A stretch of 64,000 nucleotides of DNA from Actinoplanes philippinensis (GCF_900113015.1 NZ_FONV01000004.1:372001-436000); one strand, 5' to 3'; shown: positions 7,400 through 16,762, numbered from the stretch's first letter. Notes: generated by a model from the sequence alone, not told the origin. Made by a program: numbers and translations.

Positions 7400-8392
7400 G
7401 TGGGCACTGTGACGGTGGTGGGCGCCGGGGTCGTCGGGTTGAGCGTCGCTCACGAGCTGGCCCGGGCCGGGCATCGGGTGAGCGTGGTGGCGGACCGGGC
7501 CGCTGCCGACAGTGTGTCCGGGGTGGCGGCGGCCATCTGGTTCCCGCACGACGTGGACCATTCGGCCACCGTGCTGGAGTCGGCGGCGGTCACCTACCGG
7601 CGGCTGGCCGAGCTGGCCGGCGATCCACGGACCGGGGTGAGCCTGCGCGGCGGGACGGTGCTGTCCCGGCGGGCCGGGGTGGACACCTCGTGGACGCGGG
7701 CGGTCCCGCACACCGCACCGGCCGCGCCGGACGGGCTGCCGCCGGGCGCGACCGGGATCCGGTGCACGGTGCCGCTGGTGGAGACGAGCACCTACCTGGC
7801 GTGGTTGCGCGGGAGGGTGGCGGCCCTGGGGGTACGGTTCCGGGCCGCCGCGGTCACGTCGATCGCCGGGCTGCTGCGCGACGACGACGCGGACGCGCTG
7901 GTCGTGGCGGCCGGGCTGCGGTCGGCGGCGCTGCTCGGCGACGACGACGTGAGTTTCCCGATCCGGGGCCAGGTGGTGCGGCTGGCCAATCCGGGGCTGA
8001 CCGACTGGATCACCGACGACGACAACCCGGGCGGGCTGACCTATGTGGTGCCACGCCGTGACGATGTGGTGTGCGGCGGGACCGGCGATGTCGGGTGCTG
8101 GGACGAGCGGGTCGACCCGGACGTGGAGGCGGCGATCCTGGAGCGGGTCGTCGCGCTGGTCCCGGCGCTGGCCGGGCAGCCGGTCCGGTCCCGGGCGGCC
8201 GGGCTGCGGCCGGGACGGGCCGGGGTGCGGGTGGGGCCGGTCGCCGGGCACGACCGGCCGGTGTACGCCTGCTACGGCCACGGCGGCGCCGGCTTCACGC
8301 TGTCCTGGGGCGACGCGGCCCGGATCGCCGCGATGCTGCCCCCGGACGGGCTGCCCGGTCCGGTCGCCGCCCCGGACGCCGGCGGTCAGTAG
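7400..8392 (+). CDS. D-amino-acid oxidase-family FAD protein
   Basis: A 330-aa DAO-family flavoprotein, expected to oxidise D-amino acids to 2-oxo acids, ammonia and H2O2. An N-terminal Rossmann motif (VTVVGAGVVGLSVAHELARAG), the conserved SVSGVAAAIWFP segment and the C-terminal family signature (RAAGLRPGRAGVRVGP ... YGHGGAGFTLSWG) are all present. Length matches eukaryotic and actinobacterial DAAOs. An in-frame GTG at 7391 is an alternative start. The 3' end meets the opposite-strand gene that stops at 8386, giving a 7-bp tail overlap. Confidence 0.85.
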   Translation: MGTVTVVGAGVVGLSVAHELARAGHRVSVVADRAAADSVSGVAAAIWFPHDVDHSATVLESAAVTYRRLAELAGDPRTGVSLRGGTVLSRRAGVDTSWTRAVPHTAPAAPDGLPPGATGIRCTVPLVETSTYLAWLRGRVAALGVRFRAAAVTSIAGLLRDDDADALVVAAGLRSAALLGDDDVSFPIRGQVVRLANPGLTDWITDDDNPGGLTYVVPRRDDVVCGGTGDVGCWDERVDPDVEAAILERVVALVPALAGQPVRSRAAGLRPGRAGVRVGPVAGHDRPVYACYGHGGAGFTLSWGDAARIAAMLPPDGLPGPVAAPDAGGQ

Positions 8393-8646
8393 GCCGTCGA
8401 CGCGTCGTAGCCGGCGACGCCCAGCACGCCGGTGAGCGCGAGGGCGATCAAGATCCCGATGCCGATCAGCACGGCGAAGCCGATCAGGGTGACGAGCAGG
8501 GTCCGTCCCAGGGTCACGAAACTGTAGACCAGGGACTCCCAGAGCGTCGGGTAGGTGATCGGCGTGACCTTGAACCGGTCGCCCGGCGCCAGCACGCCCC
8601 ACCGCTCGTCGGATCCACCGTGCGTCTGGCGATTCGTCGTCGTCAT
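8386..8646 (-). CDS. Small membrane protein (86 aa)
   Basis: A polar N terminus (about 35 residues) is followed by one long or two short hydrophobic segments (FVTLGRTLLVTLIGFAVLIGIGILIALALTGVLG). A strong Shine-Dalgarno AAAGGAGG lies 8-15 nt upstream of the ATG at 8646 and rules out the longer upstream frame. Unknown function; single transcript from the 8647-8842 intergenic region. Confidence 0.65.
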   Translation of the reverse strand: MTTTNRQTHGGSDERWGVLAPGDRFKVTPITYPTLWESLVYSFVTLGRTLLVTLIGFAVLIGIGILIALALTGVLGVAGYDASTAY

Positions 8647-8842
8647 GATGTCGCCTCCTTTGGCCACAACACCCCTTGAGATGCCCCCACCATCGGCAGC
8701 CCGGCCGCGTCGATGATGGGACCTTCGGCCTGTTTCCCGGGCCTGCCGCCGGGTGATCGGCCGCGCGAGGGGTCCACTGTCACCCACGACGCCGCGTGGT
8801 AATTCGCTGTCCGATCCCGGCCGGCGATGGTAGACATCGCGG

Positions 8843-9601
8843 GTGTCAACGAACCTGGACTTTCCCGGCCTGCTGCGTCTGATCGACGAGCGGTCCGCCG
8901 CCTTCCGGGCCGTGGTGGCCGCCGCGCCGGGCCTCGACCTGCCCGTGCCGTCCTGCCCGGGCTGGACGCTCGCCGATCTGGCTCAGCACATCGGCACGGG
9001 CCGGCACCGCTGGGCCGCGACCGTGGCCGCCGGACCGGCCGACGCTCCGCCGGACCGGGCGCTGTGGAACACCTCGGACGCCCCGACGGACCGTGCGGAT
9101 CTGCTGGCCTGGCTGGCCGAGGCGTCCGAGCGCCTGCGGGAGGCGCTGCTCACGGCCGGGCCCGACGCCGGCTGCTGGGCGTGGTGGGACCCGTTCCAGT
9201 CGCCGCTGACCAGCGGGACGGTCGCCCGGCACCAGTTGCAGGAGATGACCGTGCACACCTATGACGCTCAGCTCGCGGTGGGCGCCGTGGAGCCGCTGCC
9301 GGTCGAGGTGGCGATCGAGGGGGTGGACGAGTTCCTGACCACGTGTGTGGCGACGACCATTCCGTGGCCACACGACCCGGCGGTCGTCGATTACCGTACC
9401 GTCGAGGGCCCGTCGTGGCGTGTCCACCTGTCGGCGGACGGCGCCCGCATCGACCGGGCCCCGGCCGCCGCCGGCGTCACCGTCCTGGGCACGGCCGGTG
9501 AGCTGATCCTGCTGTTCTACGGCCGTACCGGGCTGGACACCCTCAAGGTCGACGGCGACGGCGGCATCATCGACCGGCTGGCGGCCTGGGAACCGGAGTA
9601 G
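8843..9601 (+). CDS. Maleylpyruvate isomerase-family (MDMPI) mycothiol-dependent enzyme
   Basis: A 252-aa protein with the MDMPI N-terminal DinB-like bundle (LDLPVPSCPGWTLADLAQHIG) and the metal-site region RHQLQEMTVHTYDAQLAVG, followed by a C-terminal MDMPI-C module. Family members use mycothiol as a cofactor for isomerisation or transfer. The true substrate here is unknown because there are no aromatic-degradation neighbours. GTG start 8843. Confidence 0.8.
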   Translation: MSTNLDFPGLLRLIDERSAAFRAVVAAAPGLDLPVPSCPGWTLADLAQHIGTGRHRWAATVAAGPADAPPDRALWNTSDAPTDRADLLAWLAEASERLREALLTAGPDAGCWAWWDPFQSPLTSGTVARHQLQEMTVHTYDAQLAVGAVEPLPVEVAIEGVDEFLTTCVATTIPWPHDPAVVDYRTVEGPSWRVHLSADGARIDRAPAAAGVTVLGTAGELILLFYGRTGLDTLKVDGDGGIIDRLAAWEPE

Positions 9602-9655
9602 GACCGGGCGGGCCACCACCGCGATCGGCCGGGCGGCGGGCGGTTGAATGGGGCG

Positions 9656-10336
9656 ATGGAACCTGCGTACGTCTTGATGCACAGCCCGCTCGTCGGGCCG
9701 TCGACCTGGGCGGCGGTGGCGCGGCGGCTGCCGCACGCGGTGGTGCCGTCGTTTCTGCACCTCGCCGTGGCGCAGCCGCCCTTCTGGCCGCTCGTCGCCG
9801 ACGCCGTCACCGCGGCGGCCGCAGCGTTGCCGCCCGACGCCGAGGTGGTCCTCGTCGCCCACAGCAACGCGGGCCGGTTCGTGCCGGTGGTGGTGGACGC
9901 TCTGGACCGTACCGTCACGGCCTGTGTGTTCGTCGATGCCTCGTTGCCGGCCCGCGCCGGCCTGACCGAGGGCGTCTCCCCCGCCCTGCTGGAGATCGCC
10001 CGCCGCAAGGCGGACGGCGGGCCTCTGCCGCCGTGGTCGCAATGGTGGGACCAGGACGAGATCGCCGCGATGTTCCCGGACGCGGCGACCATGCGGGCGA
10101 TCTGCGACGAGCAGCCGCGACTGCCGATGGCCTTCTTCGAACAGCGGATCCCGGTGCCGGACGGCTGGGACGACCGGCGGTGCGCCTTCCTGAGGTTCGG
10201 GGCGGAGGACGCCAAGGCGCGGGATGCGCGGGACCGCGGCTGGCCGGTCGCGTTTCTGCCGGGCGAGCACCTGCATCAGGTCGTCGATCCGGACGCGGTC
10301 GCGGAGGCGATCCGGAAGTTGTCACATTCGGGTTAG
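9656..10336 (+). CDS. Alpha/beta hydrolase
   Basis: A 226-aa alpha/beta-hydrolase-fold protein. The N-terminal strand VLMHSPLVGPSTW carries the oxyanion loop, the nucleophile elbow is VLVAHSNAGRF (Ser in AHSNA rather than GxSxG) and the catalytic His is probably in LPGEHLHQVVDPD near the C terminus. The ATG at 9656 is chosen over an in-frame TTG at 9644. Substrate unknown; it precedes the ECF sigma gene by only 18 bp. Confidence 0.7.
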   Translation: MEPAYVLMHSPLVGPSTWAAVARRLPHAVVPSFLHLAVAQPPFWPLVADAVTAAAAALPPDAEVVLVAHSNAGRFVPVVVDALDRTVTACVFVDASLPARAGLTEGVSPALLEIARRKADGGPLPPWSQWWDQDEIAAMFPDAATMRAICDEQPRLPMAFFEQRIPVPDGWDDRRCAFLRFGAEDAKARDARDRGWPVAFLPGEHLHQVVDPDAVAEAIRKLSHSG

Positions 10337-10354
10337 CGGCGGTGCTTACCTGAT

Positions 10355-10891
10355 GTGAAGCAACTGTTGAAGGAGCGGGAGGGCGCCGTGCCGGCCTCCG
10401 TGCGATCCGACCTGGAGCACATCTTCCGGGCGGCCTACCCGAAAGTGGTCGGGGTGGCCGCCCGGGTCCTCGGGTCGCGCAACGAGGCCGAGGACGTCGC
10501 CCAGGAGACCTTCCTGGCCTTCGGCCGGACCGATGTTCCCGCTGGTGAGGCACTCGGCTGGCTGTGTGTGGCGGCGGCGCACACGGCGCTCAACCATCTG
10601 CGGTCCGGGCGGCGCCGGGCCGTCCGGGAGGAGGCGGCGTCCGCGTCGCCCGGCGTCTCCCCGGACGTCGCCGAGACCGTCGTGGCCCGGGAGGAGCATC
10701 AGAGGGTACGCGCAGCGCTGTCCCGCCTCCCCCGGAGACAGGCGGTGGCCCTGGTGCTGCGGCACAGCGGCCTGAGTTACGCCGAGGTGGCGGCCGCCCT
10801 CGATCTCTCCCCGGCCAGCGTGGGCACGACCGTGCGGCGCGCCGAGTCCGCTCTTCGTGAGGAGTTGAACCGTCATGCGTCATCCCGGTGA
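10355..10891 (+). CDS. ECF-type RNA polymerase sigma factor
   Basis: A 178-aa sigma-70 family protein with region 2 (LEHIFRAAYPKVVGVAARVLGS ... EAEDVAQETFLAF) and region 4 helix-turn-helix (LSYAEVAAALDLSPASVGTTVRRAESAL). GTG start 10355. It overlaps by 17 bp a gene for a zinc-type anti-sigma protein, followed by an ABC exporter pair, all in one direction. The sigma factor probably drives its own operon in response to an envelope signal. Confidence 0.85.
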   Translation: MKQLLKEREGAVPASVRSDLEHIFRAAYPKVVGVAARVLGSRNEAEDVAQETFLAFGRTDVPAGEALGWLCVAAAHTALNHLRSGRRRAVREEAASASPGVSPDVAETVVAREEHQRVRAALSRLPRRQAVALVLRHSGLSYAEVAAALDLSPASVGTTVRRAESALREELNRHASSR

Positions 10892-11936
10892 CGGCCTGCT
10901 GCGCCGGCTGCTCGACGAGCCGGACGGCGTGGCCGACAGTGATCGCTCGCACGTCGACGACTGCGCGACCTGCGGGCCGCGTCTGGCACAGGTGTCCGGC
11001 GACGCCCTCGACGTGGGCGCGGCGTTGAGTTTCGACGGCGACGTCGACGTGGACGCCGGCTGGGAACGGCTGCTCGCCGGCCTGGAGAACGCGCCGGCTC
11101 GGCCGGTCAAGCGGCGCGGGCGCTCGGTGCGTACCCCGGTGGTGGCGGTCGCCGGGGTGCTGGCGCTGCTCGGCGGGGCGTCGGCGGCGGCGGCCGGCAA
11201 CTGGTTCCCGATCTTCCGCACCGAGCAGGTCGCGCCGATCACGGTGCCGCAGGCCGACCTGGTGCAGCTGCCGGAGCTGGACGAGTTCGGCACGATGCGG
11301 GTGGAGAGCCGGCCGGAGGTCCGTGACGTCGGCGACGCGCGGGCGGCCCGGGAGGCGACCGGCCTGGCCAGCCCGAGGATCACCGATCTGCCGACGGGGG
11401 TGGCCGGGCAGCCCCGGTTCCTGGTCGGCGACCGCGTGCTGGGGGTGTTCACGTTCGACCGGGCGAAGGCGGAGAAGGCGCTGGGCCGGCCGATCCCGGA
11501 GCCACCGGCCGGGCTGGTGGCGACCGAGTTCCGGCTGACCGCGGGGCCGGGCCTGGCGGCGGTGTGGCCGGGCAACAGTGGCGCGCCGGCGCTGATGATC
11601 GGCCGGGTGGTGGCGCCGAAGGCGTTCTCCAACGGCATCCCGTTCGAGACGGCCCGCGACTATCTGCTGTCGTTGCCGGGGCTGCCGACGTCGGTGTCGA
11701 GCCAGCTCAAGGCGTTCACGAAGGAGGGTGGCACGCTGCCGCTGATCGTGAACCAGGCCAGCGAGAGCAGCTTCACCACGACGGTCGGCAAGGCCCCGGC
11801 CACGGTCCTGTCGACCAGCGGCGGGGCGGTGTCGGCGGTGCTGTGGGTGCAGGACGGTTTCGTCAACGCGGTCGGCGGCTCGCTCAGCACCGGCGAGGTG
11901 CTGCGGGTGGCCCGGGAGATCCGGTGGGCACAGTGA
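10875..11936 (+). CDS. Membrane anti-sigma factor with zinc-finger-like motif
   Basis: A 353-aa protein. The N-terminal cytoplasmic part has an HxxxCxxC motif (HVDDCATC, about residues 32-39) typical of zinc anti-sigma domains. A single transmembrane helix (VVAVAGVLALLGGASAAAA, about 97-115) and a large extracytoplasmic domain follow. It overlaps the sigma gene and its stop overlaps the ABC ATPase start (GTGA). It should sequester the upstream sigma factor until an external cue arrives; the cue is unknown. Confidence 0.75.
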   Translation: MRHPGDGLLRRLLDEPDGVADSDRSHVDDCATCGPRLAQVSGDALDVGAALSFDGDVDVDAGWERLLAGLENAPARPVKRRGRSVRTPVVAVAGVLALLGGASAAAAGNWFPIFRTEQVAPITVPQADLVQLPELDEFGTMRVESRPEVRDVGDARAAREATGLASPRITDLPTGVAGQPRFLVGDRVLGVFTFDRAKAEKALGRPIPEPPAGLVATEFRLTAGPGLAAVWPGNSGAPALMIGRVVAPKAFSNGIPFETARDYLLSLPGLPTSVSSQLKAFTKEGGTLPLIVNQASESSFTTTVGKAPATVLSTSGGAVSAVLWVQDGFVNAVGGSLSTGEVLRVAREIRWAQ

Positions 11937-12820
11937 CCGACTCCCCCGCCGTGTGGGCTTCCCACCTGCGGAAACGCTACAAGCGCCGAACCGCTGTCGA
12001 CGGTGTCTCGTTCACCGTCGGCCGCGGCGAGGTGCTGGGGCTGCTCGGGCCGAACGGGGCCGGCAAGACCAGTGTGATCAAGATGATGCTGGGTCTGGTA
12101 CGGCCGGACGCCGGCGAGGTGATGCTGCTCGGACGCCCGCACACCGACCCGCGATCACGGGAACGTGTCGGGTACCTTCCCGAGCTGTTCCGCTACCAGC
12201 CGTGGCTCAGCGCCGACGAGGTGCTGCGTCTGCACGTACGGCTGGCGGGGGTGACGATCGGTGACCGGGACCGGCGGGAGACGCTGAGCCTCGTCGGCCT
12301 CGCCGACCGGGCAGCCGATCGGGTGGGCGGTTTCTCCAAGGGCATGCAGCAGCGCCTCGGTCTCGCGGTGGCGCTGGTGGCCCGGCCCGACCTGGTGGTG
12401 CTGGACGAGCCGACGAGCGCGCTGGACCCGCTGGGCCGCGCCGACGTGCGTGATCTGCTGCTGTCGCTGAAGGATCGTGGCGTGGCCGTGCTGCTGAACT
12501 CGCACCTGATCGGCGAGGTGGAGCGGGTCTGCGACCGGGTGATGATCCTCGACCACGGCCGGGTCGCCGCCTCCGGGACGCTCGCCGAGCTGCTCGGCCG
12601 TCGTTCGCTGCGGCTGACGCTGAGCGAGGTGGGCGCGGAGGCCGCGGCCGTGCTGTCGCCGTTCACCGCCGAGGACGGCGTCTACACCGTCGCGATGCCG
12701 GCCGACGTCCCCACGCTCGTGGCTGATCTGGTCGGACGCGGGGTCCGGGTGCACGCCGTCGAGCCGGCGCGGATGAGTCTCGAGGAACGGCTGCTGGAAG
12801 TGTTGCGGGAGAAGTCATGA
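11933..12820 (+). CDS. ABC transporter ATP-binding protein
   Basis: A 295-aa ATPase with Walker A GPNGAGKT, signature FSKGMQQRLGLAVAL, Walker B LVVLDEPTSALDP and a downstream H-loop. GTG 11933 overlaps the anti-sigma stop; any longer reading of the frame lies in the anti-sigma gene. It is coupled by ATGA to an ABC-2-like permease, so together they form an exporter or membrane-remodelling complex controlled by the linked sigma factor. Confidence 0.9.
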   Translation: MTDSPAVWASHLRKRYKRRTAVDGVSFTVGRGEVLGLLGPNGAGKTSVIKMMLGLVRPDAGEVMLLGRPHTDPRSRERVGYLPELFRYQPWLSADEVLRLHVRLAGVTIGDRDRRETLSLVGLADRAADRVGGFSKGMQQRLGLAVALVARPDLVVLDEPTSALDPLGRADVRDLLLSLKDRGVAVLLNSHLIGEVERVCDRVMILDHGRVAASGTLAELLGRRSLRLTLSEVGAEAAAVLSPFTAEDGVYTVAMPADVPTLVADLVGRGVRVHAVEPARMSLEERLLEVLREKS

Positions 12821-13659
12821 GGATCGTGCTGACGGTTGCCGCTCTCGCTCTCCAGGAGGCGTCGCGCCGCAAGGTTCTGCGTTCCCTCGGGGCGCTGACC
12901 GCTGTCCTGCTGGCGTTGAGCGCCTGGGGGTTCTCCGAGATCGCCGCCGACTACGGCGGCCTGACCAGCGGCGAGGCCAAGGTCGCCGCGTCGGTGGTGC
13001 TGAACCTGGTGATGTTCGGGTTCAGCCTGATCGCCGCGCTCGGCACCGCGTTCCTGGCCGGGCCGACGCTGTCCGGCGAGGTCGAGTCGGGGGTGGCGCT
13101 GGCCATGATGACCAGGCCGATCCGGCGCGCGCAGGTGCTGACCGGAAAATGGCTCGGTCTTGTCGTGTTCGGGACGGGTTTCGTGACGGTGGCGGGCGTC
13201 GCCCAGTTCGTGATCGTGCATACGACGGTCGACTACTGGCCGCCGCATCCGGTGACCGGGCTGGCGCTGCTCGCCGGTCAGACGGCCGCGCTGCTCACGC
13301 TGGGCCTGCTCCTCTCCACGGCGATCTCCCCGATGGCGTCCGGGATCGTCGCTGTCGGCCTGTTCGGGGCGACGTGGATCGCCGGGGTCGTCGGCTCGGT
13401 CGGTGACGCCCTCGGCAACCCGAGCGTCGCCATGATCGGCACGGTGTCCCGGATGTTGCTGCCGACCGACGGCCTCTGGCGCGGCGCGATGAACTCCTTT
13501 CAGGATCCTGCCCTGCTCGCGCAGATCGGCTCCGGCGTCGAGGAGTCCCCGTTCCTGAGCATGCACCCGCTGACCGGCGCCTACCTGCTGTGGGCGGCGC
13601 TCTGGACCGGCCTGGTGCTGTCCCTGGCCGCCCTCTCCTTCCAGCGCCGCGACCTGTGA
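12817..13659 (+). CDS. ABC-2-type transporter permease
   Basis: A 280-aa integral membrane protein with about six helices, for example VVLNLVMFGFSLIAALGTAFLAG, ALLAGQTAALLTLGLLLSTAI and the C-terminal YLLWAALWTGLVLSLAALSF. It is the membrane partner of the ATPase at 11933. Its TGA stop begins a 31-bp duplication shared with the end of the convergent gene (13657-13716). Confidence 0.85.
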   Translation: MRIVLTVAALALQEASRRKVLRSLGALTAVLLALSAWGFSEIAADYGGLTSGEAKVAASVVLNLVMFGFSLIAALGTAFLAGPTLSGEVESGVALAMMTRPIRRAQVLTGKWLGLVVFGTGFVTVAGVAQFVIVHTTVDYWPPHPVTGLALLAGQTAALLTLGLLLSTAISPMASGIVAVGLFGATWIAGVVGSVGDALGNPSVAMIGTVSRMLLPTDGLWRGAMNSFQDPALLAQIGSGVEESPFLSMHPLTGAYLLWAALWTGLVLSLAALSFQRRDL

Positions 13660-13716
13660 CCGCTCCTTCCTCCAACGCAGCGACCGGTGACCGCTCATTC
13701 CTCCAACGCGGCAAGG
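13657..13716. repeat. 31-bp duplication spanning two convergent stop codons
   Basis: The segment starting TGACCGCTC at 13657 (stop of the + permease) recurs at 13688, where it covers the stop of the - gene (13695-13697). The last codons of the - gene thus have a near-copy outside the gene. Confidence 0.8.
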
Positions 13717-14120
13717 TGTGACCGCAACTGATCGCGGTGGGCGCGGGCCCGGACCAGCACGACGATCGCCGCGGCGGTTGTCAGCAGTCCGGGCACCGCC
13801 GCCCACGGGGTGGCGAGGATCGCGGTGAACAGCGTGGTGACCGAGGTGAAGACGACAGCGAGCCATCCGGCGACCACCCGGTCGACGGCGAACAGCGGAC
13901 GCCTCCAGAGGGTCCAGGCCGCGAGCGCGGCCCAGCAGAGTCCGATCAGGATCAACCCCGCGAAGCCCCATCGGGTACGGGCGGGCAGGCTCCCGGGTTC
14001 GGTCGCCCAGAGGGCCGCGATCATCAGGGCGCCGGTGAACCCGGCGATCCCCGCGGCCACCAGCGGCCGAGGCACCGGACGGATGAGCTGCTCGGGCCGG
14101 TAGCCCGGTTCCTCGGTCAT
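13695..14120 (-). CDS. Four-helix membrane protein co-transcribed with an ECF sigma factor
   Basis: A 141-aa protein with four hydrophobic segments (LVAAGIAGFTGALMIAALWA, WGFAGLILIGLCWAALAAW, VVAGWLAVVFTSVTTLFTAI, AAVPGLLTTAAAIVVLV) and short polar tails. Its ATG overlaps the sigma gene stop (ATGA). Position and topology fit a membrane regulator or anti-sigma-like partner, but no known anti-sigma domain is visible. Confidence 0.6.
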   Translation of the reverse strand: MTEEPGYRPEQLIRPVPRPLVAAGIAGFTGALMIAALWATEPGSLPARTRWGFAGLILIGLCWAALAAWTLWRRPLFAVDRVVAGWLAVVFTSVTTLFTAILATPWAAVPGLLTTAAAIVVLVRARAHRDQLRSHLAALEE

Positions 14121-14653
14121 GAACGGTATCCCTTCTCGATCAGGTGGTCACGCAGCAGGCGGCGGGCCCGGTTGAGCCGGGACTTCACGGTCCCCGCGGG
14201 GATGCCGAGGATGTGGGCGCAGTCCTCCAGAGCCAGGTCATGCAGGTAGAACAGGATCAGCACCTCCCGCTCCCGCACCGGAACCGCGACGAGCCCCTCG
14301 GCAACCTGGGCCCGGTCCAGAACGCCGGCGACCTCGTCAGCGGCCCCCGGTTCGGCGCCCGGCTCCCCGTCGCCGTGGTCCACGCTCGATCTCAGGGCGG
14401 CCTGGACACTGCGGCGGGCGATGGTGAGCAGCCACGGGGCGAACCTTTCGGGTTGCCGCAGGCCCGGCAGCGCCCGCAGCGCGCGGGCCCACGCCTCCTG
14501 GCTGACGTCGTCGGCGCGCGCCCGGTCCCCGAGCATCGCCCGCACGTAGCGCCACACCGGAAGATGCCAGTGCCCGACCAGTTCCCCGAGGGCCTGCCGG
14601 TCGCCCAGTTGGGCCCGTACCACGAGCAGCGTGTCCCGTTCCGCATCCGTCAC
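14117..14653 (-). CDS. ECF-type sigma factor
   Basis: A 178-aa sigma-70 protein with region 2 ([32 protein letters not shown]) and region 4 ([41 protein letters not shown]). GTG 14653 is preferred; an upstream ATG at 14698 is in frame but would overlap the start codon of the divergent LexA-like gene. The 44-bp gap must carry both promoters. It is followed by an overlapping membrane-protein gene. Confidence 0.85.
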   Translation of the reverse strand: MTDAERDTLLVVRAQLGDRQALGELVGHWHLPVWRYVRAMLGDRARADDVSQEAWARALRALPGLRQPERFAPWLLTIARRSVQAALRSSVDHGDGEPGAEPGAADEVAGVLDRAQVAEGLVAVPVREREVLILFYLHDLALEDCAHILGIPAGTVKSRLNRARRLLRDHLIEKGYRS

Positions 14654-14696
14654 ACCTGAACAGTGCACGGCGCGGCGATTTGGGTTCACGTTTGTC

Positions 14697-15356
14697 ATGG
14701 GGCAAGATCCTCAGGTGCTACCCGAGGAAGAGTTCGACACATCCGTCCTGCCCGAGCGTCTGCGCCGCATCCTGACGGTGATCCGTGACGCCGCGGTCAA
14801 GCACGGTTACGCCCCGTCGTCCCGCGAGATCGCCGACGCGCTGGGCATGTCCTCGTCCTCGGTGAGCCGGCACCTGCGCACCCTGGAGGACCTGGGTTAC
14901 CTTCGTCGCGGCCGCACGGTGTCACGCCCGGTCGACATCCGCATGTTCCTGGAGCCCGCCGAGCCGGCCCGGGAGCCCGCCGACACGGTAGGCGTCCCCC
15001 TGGTGGGCACCATCGCCGCCGGAGCCCCCATCCTGGCCGCAGAACACGCCGAGGAGCTCCTGAACCTCCCCCGAGACCTGGTAGGAAGGGGAACCCTGTT
15101 CAGCCTCCGGGTGCAGGGCGACTCGATGATCGACGCCGCCATCTGCGACGGCGACATAGTGGTGGTCCGCCAGCAGTCGGAGGCGTGGAACGGCGACATC
15201 GTAGCCGCCATGATCGACGAAGAGGCGACGGTGAAGGTCTTCCACCGCAGAGGCGGCCACGTCTATCTGGAACCGAGGAACCCCGCGTACACCCCCATCC
15301 CCGGCGACGAGGCGGTGATCCTGGGAAAGGTGGTCTCGGTCCTGCGCCGGATCTGA
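14697..15356 (+). CDS. LexA-like self-cleaving repressor
   Basis: A 219-aa S24-family repressor. The winged helix ([29 protein letters not shown]) is followed by the Ala-Gly cleavage site ([11 protein letters not shown]), the catalytic Ser ([10 protein letters not shown]) and Lys (EATVKVFHR). The DNA-binding domain departs from the usual actinobacterial LexA recognition-helix sequence, and no GAAC-N4-GTTC SOS box was found in the 44-bp divergent region. It may therefore be a LexA paralogue with its own target, plausibly the divergent ECF sigma operon. Confidence 0.8.
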   Translation: MGQDPQVLPEEEFDTSVLPERLRRILTVIRDAAVKHGYAPSSREIADALGMSSSSVSRHLRTLEDLGYLRRGRTVSRPVDIRMFLEPAEPAREPADTVGVPLVGTIAAGAPILAAEHAEELLNLPRDLVGRGTLFSLRVQGDSMIDAAICDGDIVVVRQQSEAWNGDIVAAMIDEEATVKVFHRRGGHVYLEPRNPAYTPIPGDEAVILGKVVSVLRRI

Positions 15357-15398
15357 ACAGGACGGCACGGAGGAGAACGCCACACGCAGTGCTGACGG

Positions 15399-15938
15399 TC
15401 AGGCCCGGCGGGCTTTGAGCAGGAATCCCGGCAGCGGGCCGTGCACCGAGACGACCTCGATCGGTGACACGGTGACCCCGTCCCAGAGCGGCGCGGCGAA
15501 CACCGTACGCAGAAAGTCCTCGGTGATCCCCCACGCGGAGACGGCCAGGAGCACGAGACGGCCACCGGGGACGAGGAGCCGGGGCAGCAGGTCGAGATAG
15601 TCCTCGATCCCGCCGTACCGATGCAGGCTGTGGAGCAGTCCCGAGTCGACGATCACGTCGAACGGCGCGAGGTCGAGCGCGCGCGCGTCCCCCACCCGGA
15701 AGTCGACGTCGAGCCCTTCAGCGGCGGCCTTGGCCCGGGCCCGCGCGATGGCGACGCCCGAGATGTCCACTCCGGTGACGTGCCGGCCGCGGCGGGCGAG
15801 TTCCAGGGCGACCTCACCGCTGCCGCATCCGATGTCGAGCACCCGCCCCTCGGGGACGTCCAGGTCGAGGCCCGGCTGCGGCCGCCCGATCTCCCACGGC
15901 GCGCTCCCGTCGCGGTAGACCTCGTCGTATCCGGTCAC
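15399..15938 (-). CDS. Class I SAM-dependent methyltransferase
   Basis: A 179-aa protein with motif I (VLDIGCGSGEVALELARRG), the acidic ribose ligand (VTGVDIS) and a later FDVIVDSGLLHSL motif. GTG 15938 overlaps the stop of the TetR gene, so they are co-transcribed with the regulator first. The acceptor substrate is unknown. Confidence 0.8.
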   Translation of the reverse strand: MTGYDEVYRDGSAPWEIGRPQPGLDLDVPEGRVLDIGCGSGEVALELARRGRHVTGVDISGVAIARARAKAAAEGLDVDFRVGDARALDLAPFDVIVDSGLLHSLHRYGGIEDYLDLLPRLLVPGGRLVLLAVSAWGITEDFLRTVFAAPLWDGVTVSPIEVVSVHGPLPGFLLKARRA

Positions 15939-16723
15939 GGCTCCTCGACCCCCCTGATCCGGTGTTCCCGCCGGTTCGCCCGCAGCAGCACCTCCACGCC
16001 GTCCAGGAGCCGGTCCAGGCCGAAGCGGAACGACCGGTCCGGGTCGCTGACCGCGTTGTACTCCTCCCCGGCGGCGGTGCCGACCCGCCCGGACAGCGGG
16101 TAGGCGCCGGGCGGCATCACCTTCTCCAGGATCGGCGCGTTGGCCTCCCACCACTCGACGTCGGAGATACCGGAGTCCTCCACGGTACGGCGGGCCAGGA
16201 TCGACGAGCGGGCGGCGCCGGCCGTGAAGTTGGCGATCATCGTGATCACCTGGTCCATGTCGAGGTCGCTGAGGCCCTCCCCCTCGACGGCGGCGAGCTG
16301 CCACTCGTACCGATCGCAGCCGTGCGGCCCGATCCAGGGCCGGCTGCTCTCCACCTGCAGCAACCAGGGGTGACGGTGGCATTCGTCCCACTGGTGCCGG
16401 GCCACCCCCTCCAGCCGGGCGCGCCAGTCCCCCCGGTGCGGCGGGTGCGGGACCTCGCCGATGACCTCGTCGACCATCAGCCCGATGAGTTCGGAGCGGC
16501 CCGGCACGTACGTGTAGATCGACATCAGTTTGAGCCCGAGCCGGTCGGCGACCTTGCGCATGGAGAAGGCCGGCAGCCCGTCGGCGTCGGCGACGGCGAT
16601 CCCGGCCCGGATGACCTCGTCGACGCTGACCCGCTGTTTCGGCCCTCGGGTGCCTTGCGGGCTGCCGAGGGTGCGGCGCCAGAGCAGCGTCATCGTGCGG
16701 GCGAGATCTTCCGGTTTCTCCAT
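15935..16723 (-). CDS. TetR/AcrR-family regulator
   Basis: A 262-aa protein with an N-terminal helix-turn-helix (VSVDEVIRAGIAVADADGLPAFSMRKVADRLGLKLMSIYTYV, about residues 31-73) and a TetR_C-type ligand domain. It is divergent from a DrrAB-like exporter, with an inverted repeat in the shared 79-bp region (16771-16787). By analogy it represses the exporter and itself until a drug-like ligand binds. Confidence 0.85.
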   Translation of the reverse strand: MEKPEDLARTMTLLWRRTLGSPQGTRGPKQRVSVDEVIRAGIAVADADGLPAFSMRKVADRLGLKLMSIYTYVPGRSELIGLMVDEVIGEVPHPPHRGDWRARLEGVARHQWDECHRHPWLLQVESSRPWIGPHGCDRYEWQLAAVEGEGLSDLDMDQVITMIANFTAGAARSSILARRTVEDSGISDVEWWEANAPILEKVMPPGAYPLSGRVGTAAGEEYNAVSDPDRSFRFGLDRLLDGVEVLLRANRREHRIRGVEEP

Positions 16724-16762
16724 GTGCCAAATCTACCCCGTGCCGTGTACGGTGTTCCCCGC

